NCBI GenBank assembly: GCA_003573635.1
Contig: QUTJ01031409.1
Coordinates: 1-11,524 of the forward strand
Length of the DNA stretch: 11,524 nucleotides
DNA from: Goniomonas avonlea
Lineage: Eukaryota; Cryptophyceae; Goniomonadida; Goniomonadaceae
Direction: 5' to 3'
Shown here: positions 9,401 to 11,524 of the stretch, in pieces
Numbering within the stretch: position 1 is the first letter of the stretch
How the letters are laid out: every line of letters begins with the position of its first letter
Position numbers and translations under genes: made by a program
The notes under the pieces: generated by a model
What the model saw: only the letters and a program-made list of their open reading frames with translations
What the model was told of the DNA's origin: nothing
Databases searched by the model: none

Positions 9401-11524
9401 AGGAGGCCGAACGGGGAGCCGAGCACGTGCGTTCCGGAGTTGTACAGGAAACGCGTGGGGATGATGCGGCTGTAGACGGTGTCAGGGAAACGAAGTCCGA
9501 GCAGGCTGCGAGATCGGAGGTGCAGAGGTGATTCACCAGAAGCTGGAAGAAAATGCGGTGCCTTTTGGAAGCACTCCGGTTCAGAGCAGATCACAGGAGG
9601 AGGGAGCACTCCAGTACAGAGCAGATCAGATCACAGCAGGAGGGTGAGGGAACTCCAGTACAGAGCAGATCAGATCAATCAGCAGGAGGGTGAGGGAGCA
9701 CTCCAGTAGCAAGGGGGCGAGGGAGCAGGACAGAACAGATGAGACAGGCAGACAGGCAGACGGGTAGACAGGCAGACGAGGCACCCTCCTGTTTGCAGGC
9801 AATGCATTGCTTGGGGACACACCGTGCGACGTCTTGACTGCTGAAGTAGAGCTTAACGGAGGCAGTGCTCGTGACCTCGCGGTACTCCAGCACCAGCTCG
9901 TACACCCCGTGCGCCACCATCGCGATTGTGCCGGTCTTGGTCACAGAGGAGCCAGAGTTTTCCCAATCGTCGAAGAGCAAGTTGCCAGAGATATAGAGAC
10001 GAACGCCGTTGTCCGTCTCAGTGTGGAAGGTGTACTCCGCAGTGGTTGGACTCTGCACGAACCCAGACCATCTGCACGGGTGCTGAGTTGGAAAGGTGCT
10101 GGCTGAGTCCATACGCAGGCAGTACTCTCACCTCACAATGGCGCAATCCAGTCCAGACGTAGTAAGAGAATCTCAGACTCTGACATAGGAGTGCACACAC
10201 AGGACACAATGGGTAATCCGAGTCCAGACGTAGTCTGAGACTCTGACAGAGGAGTACACACAGGAGACTCACCTCACACTGAATATGGACAGTCCAAGGA
10301 CAAACCCAGACAGAGAGCAGGCTCACCTCACGCTGACGTAGTCCGAGTACACGGCAGAGAGCGGAGACACGGTGCCAGTGCCCCAGTTGAAATTGATCTC
10401 CGAGTCCACACGGGTGGCGGACGGAGTGCCGGCGAGCAGGTCGTTGGCGTAGTACTCCCCAACCAGTCCGCCAGGCTGCACCAACCTGCAACCCACCCGT
10501 GAGTTGGTGCACTGCGGCGGCGCAGGGGCGGCACTGCAGGGCGACAACTCACCGAACGTGTAGGGTGTACAGGCCAGAGGTAGTGGGCGTATAGGCAACG
10601 TTGTACACCTGCAAACAAACGTCAAAACACAGTACACACACGTTTCTAAAAAAAAGCAAAGGAGCAAGTTGTCATACATGTAGAACTGCGAGGGGTGCCG
10701 AGCGAATTGCCAGGGCGAGCGTGGCACTAGTGAGTCGAGCGGGGGAGTGGCGGATGGTGGTGGTGGAGTGGTGGTGGAGGAGTAGGCGGGGGTGGCGCGG
10801 TGGAAAGTGGTGGTGGAGTGCTCGAACGTGTCCGTGGAGTGGGCGGAGGTGGAGGAGGCGGGGGTGGAGTGCTCCCACGTGTCCGTGGCGCAGACAGAGG
10901 ACAGTTGTTTTGTGTGTGACCAACTCACCCCGGGCGTGCTGCTGTCGGACACAGCGGGTGGGACCCACTTGTGTCCGCTCGAGGACGCAATCTTGATTGC
11001 GAAGGTGTCGTCATCTGTCGGCCTCATCTGTCGGCAGGGTGAGACCTTTATCCTGATGACTCTAATTTATCAATGGGCGGGCACAAAGGTCAGGACACAT
11101 GGAGCTAGATGCGAACAGCCCATACACACATACGGCCAGTTCTCATATAGCATGGCCATACACATGAGCTCAGGGCCCATACGCAGGAGGTCGGTTCTCA
11201 TGGCGGCCGTGCGGGTACGAGGGCGGACCTGATAGTACACATCGCGGGCGGTGATTGTGAAGGAGGCGGTGACGCCGGCGGTTGTGATGGAGGTGCCCCG
11301 TCCCGCGTCGTCCTTGATGGTGCACATGGCCGACGAGGTCGCCGCAGGCAGCACCTGCCGGGGTGCAGTTGTAAAAAGCTTGATCAAGATCACCCGAGCC
11401 AAGATGTTCTCTACGCACCGCTCGAGTGGAGATGGTGATATCGTCACGAGTGTACAGCCGCCCCGACGGCACGACCTCGTAAGCTGCACCGCCGTCTTTC
11501 TTCCACCTCAGCTGCGTCTGGTGC
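1..11524 (-). CDS. Giant filamin-repeat/PA14 array protein, internal part of one gene (25 exons)
   Basis: Twenty-five minus-strand exons join with matching phases at GT-AG introns to give 1943 codons with no stop; both gene ends lie outside the window. The product alternates filamin-type Ig-like repeats (seven complete) with PA14 domains (seven complete). Filamin units are recognised by a Pro-x-x-Cys start, an 'ATAGVSASFTIQARD' type strand, 'YGN', then 'GTYSVKY' or 'YTPTTSG'. PA14 units are recognised by 'GLVATYFD', an Asp-Trp, 'FSVRWEGF', 'YTF', 'DERVRLWVDN', 'IDQW' and 'YDIKIDY'. Known PA14 domains are mostly extracellular glycan-binding modules of adhesins and glycosidases; filamin repeats are rod-forming Ig folds. 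A surface or secreted adhesin or matrix role is inferred. No catalytic domain, transmembrane segment or confirmed signal peptide is seen. Exon borders were set by phase plus alignment between repeats; no transcript data were available. Confidence 0.9.
715..870 (-). repeat. Intron 24 tandem repeat that includes the exon 25 acceptor
   Basis: Intron 24 (715-1025, 311 bases) has three imperfect copies of a unit whose landmark on the minus strand is CAG followed by T(A/G)CATT. The real junction CAG|TACATTCC ends at 714. Copies lie with their AG at 806-807 and 863-864, 91 and 57 bases apart, with 'CAGCCTTCCACTGTG'-like text between. The copies would shift the frame if used. The rest of the intron (871-1025) shows nothing further. 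Confidence 0.7.
1026..1209 (-). CDS. Exon 24: first half of filamin repeat F7
   Basis: Residues 1645-1705. 'GFPSELNVRPGGLC' (Cys1658) starts F7; 'GGGVSIVTAGVSASFTIQM' and 'RDMYGNNRVHDFGSDFEVDV' are near-consensus filamin strands. Donor GTGCGC, phase 0. A second acceptor 57 bases upstream is also in frame and open, allowing a 19-residue longer form. Confidence 0.87.
1204..1290 (-). repeat. Intron 23 tandem repeat with three copies of the exon 24 acceptor
   Basis: On the minus strand 'CCGCAG' occurs at three points 28-29 bases apart, each preceded by a CTCACAC or CTCAC tract, with 'CCTCACACAC' in the outer two. The nearest copy (AG at 1210-1211) gives the exon 24 used here. The middle copy is 29 bases away and shifts frame. 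The far copy (AG at 1267-1268) is 57 bases away and in frame. Confidence 0.72.
1321..1535. other. AT-rich part of intron 23 with an imperfect inverted repeat
   Basis: Intron 23 spans 1210-1538. Its upstream two thirds are much richer in A and T than the rest of the window. CGTGGTTTT at 1415-1423 is matched by AAAACCACG at 1479-1487, a 9-base inverted repeat. No coding sequence or transposase is seen. Confidence 0.5.
1539..1660 (-). CDS. Exon 23: end of PA14 P6
   Basis: Residues 1604-1643. 'VEYQKASGTGLAAISLNYAS' is the last PA14 strand pair; 'KAVMPSSRLFPPGRIV' matches 'VVPNSHLYSL' at the PA14-filamin border. Donor GTGCGC, phase 2. Confidence 0.87.
1726..1915 (-). CDS. Exon 22: core of PA14 P6
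   Basis: Residues 1541-1603. 'VRWTGLVKLPYTDTYTFTLN', then 'GGGSRLYVGGSLLVDKWDDD' (1563-1582), 'NVLYDLQ'. Like P1 it has 'RLYVGG' in place of 'LWVDN'. It ends in phase 0 at donor GTGCCT before a 65-base intron. Confidence 0.89.
2071..2343. repeat. 28-base minisatellite, about 10 copies, in intron 21
   Basis: Intron 21 (1916-2428, 513 bases) holds about ten units of 26-28 bases. Each has the palindrome GCATGC, a T run and GCTGCCCTG. Two N bases at 2152-2153 fall in the third unit, so copy number may be mis-assembled. Because 28 is not a multiple of three and the unit has no stop, it stays open in several frames on both strands and creates misleading repetitive open frames. The flanks 1916-2070 and 2344-2428 show nothing recognisable. 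Confidence 0.95.
2429..2566 (-). CDS. Exon 21: N-terminal part of PA14 P6
   Basis: Residues 1495-1539 with split codons at both ends. 'SGVSAVYFSKVGFLGV' and 'AVDLDWGKEPPIIDNAFKRG' are the divergent P6 entry and Asp-Trp strand. The donor GTCCGC, phase 2, is supported by the join 'NFSVRWTGL', which recreates the motif 'FSVRWEGF' of P7. Confidence 0.86.
2567..2866 (-). other. Intron 20, 300 bases, no recognisable content
   Basis: It lies between exons 20 and 21, with donor GTGCGC and acceptor CGCAG, phase 2. I see no clear tandem repeat, conserved motif or RNA gene in it. Confidence 0.75.
2867..3066 (-). CDS. Exon 20: second half of filamin repeat F6
   Basis: Residues 1428-1493, 'RDGNTDAISYRLTGPGGTHS' to 'GGVYDLAIKVTASGDYVATV'. 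The join with exon 19 restores the 12-residue spacing from 'RD' to the next strand. The frame opens upstream from a Met, but that part is intron. Donor GTGCGC, phase 2. Confidence 0.88.
3067..3160 (-). repeat. 33-base tandem repeat abutting the exon 20 acceptor in intron 19
   Basis: On the minus strand CACCAACC followed by AACAAC recurs at 3082-3089 and 3115-3122, with a weaker copy near 3143-3150. The last unit runs into the CGCAG acceptor and perhaps the first bases of exon 20 (CGAGAC against TGAGAA). Homology across the junction is less clear than in introns 14 and 17. Confidence 0.6.
3251..3385 (-). CDS. Exon 19: first half of filamin repeat F6
   Basis: Residues 1383-1427, 'VNPGPVCSATSTKTGDSATG' with the conserved Cys1389, then 'TVGASITFALVSRDQFSNQ'. 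Phase 0 at both ends; donor GTGTGT. The intron falls near the same turn as intron 2 in F1, but offset by one codon. Confidence 0.88.
3448..3482. repeat. Homopolymer of 35 C (poly-G on the gene strand) in intron 18
   Basis: Uninterrupted C from 3448 to 3482. The pre-mRNA would carry 35 G in a row, able to form G-quadruplexes. The true length is uncertain because such runs are hard to sequence and assemble. Confidence 0.97.
3536..3672 (-). repeat. Repeat spanning the exon 18 donor, three copies
   Basis: On the minus strand GAGAACCCGC at 3661-3670, inside exon 18, leads to donor GTGTGAGGGA. A second copy (GAGCACGCGC at 3597-3606) is followed by ATGTGAGGGA. A third (GAGAACGCGC at 3544-3553) is followed by AATGCGATGAG. 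Spacing is 64 and 53 bases. Exon end and donor have been copied into the intron. Confidence 0.7.
3647..3863 (-). CDS. Exon 18: end of P5 and an unusual linker into filamin F6
   Basis: Residues 1311-1382. 'ANQIIPMSRLSVQQ' matches the end of other PA14 units. About 30 extra residues follow, including 'NGCPGTDTVTGSRCKGPGG', which resembles the 'CGAVSTVTGPG' start of F5. The true F6 start is 'NPPMRLQ' leading into 'VNPGPVC' of exon 19. The donor GTGTGA is phase 0. The acceptor is the nearest of three tandem copies: using the middle copy meets a stop within seven codons, and the far copy shifts the frame to a stop. Confidence 0.76.
3854..3955 (-). repeat. 33-34-base tandem repeat carrying the exon 18 acceptor three times
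   Basis: In intron 17 (3864-4070) the minus strand reads CAG|GTACACAACT at the true junction, and CAG|GTCCACAACT at AG positions 3897-3898 and 3931-3932. Each is preceded by a C-rich tract. Translating from each acceptor with the phase of exon 17, only the nearest one stays open. Confidence 0.85.
4071..4481 (-). CDS. Exon 17: PA14 domain P5
   Basis: Residues 1174-1309, almost a whole PA14 in one exon: 'QGLAATYYDAVDLTV', 'KTLDWSDAAVP', 'FSARWKGYVRPSRSDRYTF', 'SERVKMWMDNSVVIDQWSSL' (1246-1265), 'YEVTVHYLNTGGNSNFALKW'. It gives clean evidence that one PA14 unit is about 140 residues here. Donor GTGCGA, phase 2. Confidence 0.92.
4515..4552. repeat. Short GTTGTTGCGCGT repeat in intron 16
   Basis: About three copies of a 12-base unit in the 153-base intron between exons 16 and 17. 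No splice site is included. Confidence 0.8.
4635..4934 (-). CDS. Exon 16: core and end of PA14 P4
   Basis: Residues 1074-1172. 'PGFTERYSFSVTVAQND' follows directly from 'RWKGFY' of exon 15 through a split Arg. 'DRVRLWIDNVLVLEQWTSL' (1093-1111) and 'AIRMEYLNGD' complete the domain. The linker 'DPLRTYQAWPV' leads straight into another PA14 (P5); no filamin unit intervenes. Phase 2 at both ends, donor GTGCGT. Confidence 0.92.
5018..5186 (-). repeat. 42-43-base repeat with copied donors and a copied end of exon 15
   Basis: Intron 15 (4935-5160) begins with three tandem units of 42-43 bases, each opening on the minus strand with the donor-like GTGCGC. Their GT positions begin at 5160, 5117 and 5074. 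After them a 24-base copy of the exon 15 end recurs: plus-strand 5018-5041 equals 5162-5185. The copied exon end lacks a working donor because TACAGGTGC has become TACATGTGA. Using the second or third donor shifts the frame. Confidence 0.88.
5161..6005 (-). CDS. Exon 15: most of PA14 P3, all of filamin F5, start of PA14 P4
   Basis: Residues 792-1072, the longest exon and the best reference for domain borders. P3: 'VKWSGYLRAVDTGEYTF', 'DERVRLWVDDHYLIDQW' (819-835), 'YDIKIDYSAQDIKAALKW'. F5: 'SGSPFSLTVVPNAPCG' (Cys913), 'LATAGVSASFTIQARD', 'DTFVVRSEEQ', 'GTYSVKYAV'. P4 begins 'GLVATYFDTF' and reaches 'AFFVRWKGFY'. Donor GTGCGC, phase 2, lies in a repeated segment. A long antisense open frame covers it but has no domain support. 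Confidence 0.93.
5990..6152 (-). repeat. 31-base tandem repeat, five units, containing the exon 15 acceptor
   Basis: On the minus strand GAGAC or GAGGC landmarks fall at 6025, 6056, 6087 and 6118, with a weaker one near 6149, exactly 31 bases apart. The final unit contains the acceptor GGGCAG and the first bases of exon 15 (GTAAAATGG against ACAAAGTGG in the other units). A second in-frame acceptor (AG at 6045-6046) would add 13 residues. The rest of intron 14 (6153-6351) shows nothing clear. Confidence 0.87.
6352..6918 (-). CDS. Exon 14: end of F3, all of filamin F4, start of PA14 P3
   Basis: Residues 603-791. 'VGEYLAVYTPTAAGTNTVTL' closes F3. A short 'DATAALTW' resembles the last strand of a PA14, but the body of that domain is absent. 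F4 follows (Cys665, 'LATAGLISSFTVQAKD', 'GNDRTVGTDMFVSR', 'GTYQLDIAVV'), then the P3 entry 'NGLNATYFNE' with a sequon at Asn756. It ends 'SRFQ' at donor GTGTGT, phase 0. The frame also runs upstream of the acceptor into a signal-peptide-like stretch (see findings). Confidence 0.88.
7165..7260 (-). CDS. Exon 13: filamin repeat F3, core strand
   Basis: Residues 571-602, 'VSLATAGLAATFTIRSRDAW' then 'FNEKITAGDAPK'. Donor GTGCCC (phase 0) is weak. It is chosen because exon 14 has a good phase 0 acceptor and the joined sequence keeps the filamin spacing. If the donor were skipped, the frame would stop shortly after, near 7130. Confidence 0.8.
7293..7356. repeat. G/A-rich tract in intron 12 (pyrimidine tract on the gene strand)
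   Basis: Nearly pure purine on the plus strand, with many runs of three or more G. On the gene strand it is an unusually long C/T tract, ending about 35 bases before the exon 13 acceptor at 7260. Confidence 0.85.
7467..7586 (-). CDS. Exon 12: end of P2 and first strand of filamin repeat F3
   Basis: Residues 531-570. 'ESTRLFVAKAVSGSPFSLTV' ends P2 and starts F3; 'PAATCGTNSLYFPGR' contains the conserved Cys560. Joined to exon 13 it gives 'FPGRVSLATAG', colinear without gaps with 'TGPGISLATAG' in F5. Phase 0 both ends; donor GTGCGT. The acceptor lies within a tandem repeat. Confidence 0.88.
7580..7815 (-). repeat. Degenerate 51-56-base tandem repeat next to the exon 12 acceptor
   Basis: Intron 11 (7587-8122, 536 bases) has four to five copies of a unit with GTGTTACA and ACACATGCT landmarks. 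On the minus strand the true junction is CTGCAG|ACGGGT. One copy has CTACTTACGGGT and another CTACAGACGAAA (AG at 7794-7795), so the unit spans the junction. The far acceptor is in frame but meets a stop. The remainder, 7816-8122, shows nothing recognisable. Confidence 0.75.
8123..8272 (-). CDS. Exon 11: PA14 P2, C-terminal strands
   Basis: Residues 481-530, from 'WTSLGNPLCTGTIDLG' through 'NTYYDIKLEYKNPSAATPAY'. The Trp completes the 'IDQW' motif split by the 83-base intron. It ends in phase 0 at donor GTACGA, the only GTA donor found. Confidence 0.9.
8356..8448 (-). CDS. Exon 10: PA14 P2, central strands
   Basis: Residues 450-480, 'TYTFKVFLDG' to 'DDRVKLWVDTSVIIDQ'. The Asp-Asp-Arg and Leu-Trp-Val-Asp residues are the signature of the main PA14 class in this protein. 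Both ends are phase 0: acceptor CGCAG, donor GTGCGG. Confidence 0.91.
8562..8689 (-). CDS. Exon 9: PA14 P2, N-terminal barrel strands
   Basis: Residues 408-449. It carries 'QTVDWSGVAAALPK' and 'SAFSARWEGLF', close to 'RVDWSGTNVVPDAAL' and 'SAFFVRWKGF' in P4. It ends 'NFAE' in phase 0 at GTGTGT, just before the 'TYTF' strand. P1, P3 and P6 instead have their intron before the 'RW', so the position is not conserved. Confidence 0.9.
8775..9016 (-). CDS. Exon 8: second half of filamin repeat F2 and start of PA14 P2
   Basis: Residues 327-406. It runs from 'NRLTQGDHGWRVEILA' to 'GGLQATYFDNDDLTG', the P2 entry motif. The acceptor CGCAG at 9017-9018 is inferred from phase and alignment. The open frame extends upstream of it, but those residues do not fit a filamin fold. 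Donor GTGAGG is phase 1, the only phase 1 intron in the window. Confidence 0.85.
9176..9219. repeat. Two copies of a 21-base unit in intron 7
   Basis: GAAAGAGAG(C/T)GTAGACGATGG occurs at 9176-9196 and 9199-9219 within the 270-base intron 7 (9017-9286). No splice site is involved. Confidence 0.9.
9287..9469 (-). CDS. Exon 7: end of P1 and first half of filamin repeat F2
   Basis: Residues 266-325. 'RIIPTRFLYNSG' ends P1; 'LGSPFGLL' starts F2, then 'TSGTSASFNILARDNY'. F2 is the only filamin unit here lacking the conserved Cys near its start. Donor GTCCGT (phase 2) was chosen because it joins to exon 8 as 'ARDNYGNRLTQGDHGW', a textbook filamin turn; in-frame alternatives break it. Confidence 0.86.
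9571..9712. repeat. 35-48-base tandem repeat in intron 6
   Basis: Intron 6 (9470-9822, 353 bases) has three full units and part of a fourth. Landmarks are ACTCC(A/G)GT and CAGAGCAGATC, with starts near 9573, 9608, 9653 and 9700. The units differ by insertions of GATCA-type bases. No splice junction is included. The bases from 9470 to 9570 show nothing clear. Confidence 0.88.
9742..9780. repeat. Short AGACAGGC repeat in intron 6
   Basis: About four to five copies of an 8-base unit, some altered, immediately upstream of exon 7 in gene order and separate from the longer repeat beside it. Confidence 0.9.
9823..10071 (-). CDS. Exon 6: core of PA14 domain P1
   Basis: Residues 183-264. It contains 'WSGFVQSPTTAEYTFHTETD', then 'NGVRLYISGNLLFDDW' at 203-218 and 'YELVLEYRE'. 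This is the 'RLYISG' class of PA14, shared only with P6; the other five copies have 'LWVDN'. Acceptor TGCAG, donor GTGTGT, both phase 2. Confidence 0.91.
10116..10346 (-). repeat. Repeats in intron 5 that copy the exon 5 donor
   Basis: On the minus strand GTGAGGTGAG, the exon 5 end plus donor, occurs at the junction (near 10326) and again near 10273 and 10129. A 71-base pair of units with GTCCAGACGTAGT lies at 10151 and 10222 on the plus strand and resembles the exon 5 end (GCTGACGTAGTCC). The copied donors cannot extend the protein, because TGA follows the first junction in frame. Confidence 0.75.
10327..10485 (-). CDS. Exon 5: N-terminal part of PA14 domain P1
   Basis: Residues 130-181 with split Arg at both ends. 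'GGLVGEYYANDLL' followed by 'INFNWGTG' is the standard PA14 entry seen in all copies. It ends 'DYVSV' in phase 2 at donor GTGAGC, directly before the conserved 'RWSGF'. The donor lies in a repeated segment (see the intron 5 repeat). Confidence 0.9.
10553..10608 (-). CDS. Exon 4: last strands of filamin repeat F1 (56-base micro-exon)
   Basis: Residues 111-128 plus two bases of Arg129. It encodes 'VYNVAYTPTTSGLYTLHV', the final two beta strands of a filamin repeat, comparable with 'GEYLAVYTPTAAGT' in F3. The acceptor is TTTGCAG and the donor GTGAGT, phase 2. It is too short to stand out as an open frame and was found by needing the missing end of F1. Confidence 0.85.
10740..10895. repeat. GGTGG-rich tract with a 51-base duplication in intron 3
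   Basis: Intron 3 (10609-10928, 320 bases) is G-rich on the plus strand. GGTGGAGTG then CTC and ACGTGTCCGTGG occur twice, at about 10812 and 10863, exactly 51 bases apart. On the gene strand this reads as a Ser/Thr/Pro-rich open stretch. The part from 10609 to 10739 has no clear structure. Confidence 0.8.
10929..11027 (-). CDS. Exon 3: middle of filamin repeat F1
   Basis: Residues 78-110, 'DDDTFAIKIASSSG' to 'SDSSTPG', matching the 'DTFVVRSEE' strand of F5. The Met at its start is internal, not a start codon. It ends in phase 0 at a strong donor, GTGAGT. The reading frame stays open past this donor for 148 codons into exon 5, which is reported as a finding. Confidence 0.86.
11229..11354 (-). 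CDS. Exon 2: first half of filamin repeat F1
   Basis: Residues 36-77. It holds the F1 start with Cys46 and the core strand 'TTAGVTASFTITARD', ending 'VYYQ'. Both ends are phase 0: acceptor GGCAG, donor GTCCGC. The donor is not GTGNG-like, but joining to exon 3 restores exactly 12 residues between the 'RD' and the next strand's Phe, the same spacing as in the intron-free copy F5. Confidence 0.88.
11419..11524 (-). CDS. Exon 1 (partial): end of a PA14 domain and linker into filamin repeat F1
   Basis: Residues 1-35, cut by the window edge (base 11524 is the last base of a split codon). 'QLRWKKDGGAAYEVVPSGRLY' type sequence matches the end of the other PA14 units, for example 'LKWKW' followed by 'VVPNSHLY' in exon 15. 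The exon ends in phase 0 at donor GTGCGT. The next exon continues the linker without a gap. Confidence 0.8.

Noticed and set aside
1-11524. PA14 domain taken as a toxin gene
   Set aside because: PA14 is named after a toxin component but is a common sugar-binding module in harmless adhesins and enzymes. No other toxin-type domain is present here.

Overview
The window looks like part of a nuclear genome from a GC-rich, intron-rich eukaryote, most likely a protist or alga. I cannot name the organism. The evidence is a long minus-strand reading frame cut by 24 GT-AG introns, no bacterial gene spacing or ribosome-binding sites, many minisatellites inside introns, and a 2-base N gap (2152-2153) typical of a draft assembly.

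One gene explains the whole window. On the minus strand, 25 exons (5830 bases) join phase-consistently into 1943 codons without a stop. The frame enters at 11524 and leaves at base 1, so the start codon, stop codon, promoter and both termini are outside. The product is a tandem array of two domain types: filamin-type immunoglobulin-like repeats (F) and PA14 beta-barrel domains (P). Numbering residues from the right edge, the order is: PA14 tail (1-25), F1 (31-134), P1 (136-276), F2 (280-392), P2 (393-542), F3 (547-645), a short PA14-like tail, F4 (656-753), P3 (754-897), F5 (899-1012), P4 (1016-1160), P5 (1181-1335), F6 (1376-1494), P6 (1495-1640), F7 (1645-1757), P7 (1761-1908), and the start of F8. 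The likely role is a giant secreted or surface adhesin or matrix protein, with PA14 domains binding glycans and Ig-like domains as spacers. This is inferred from domain families only.

The introns (64 to 536 bases, about half the window) are the most unusual part. All 24 end in CAG, and their donors favour GTGCG over GTRAG. In about nine introns the splice junction itself lies inside a tandem repeat, so copies of the true donor or acceptor, with a little exon sequence, recur in the intron at 31 to 91-base spacing. Intron positions and phases are not conserved between homologous domain units. Together these suggest that introns arose or grew by local tandem duplication after the domain array formed.

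Layout from right to left (5' to 3' of the gene): 11524-7165 holds many short exons (F1 to the first part of F3); 6918-4071 holds four long exons (the rest of F3 to most of P5); 3863-1026 returns to short exons; 714-1 is one long exon (the rest of F7, P7, start of F8). No RNA genes, transposase genes, CRISPR arrays or plus-strand genes are supported.
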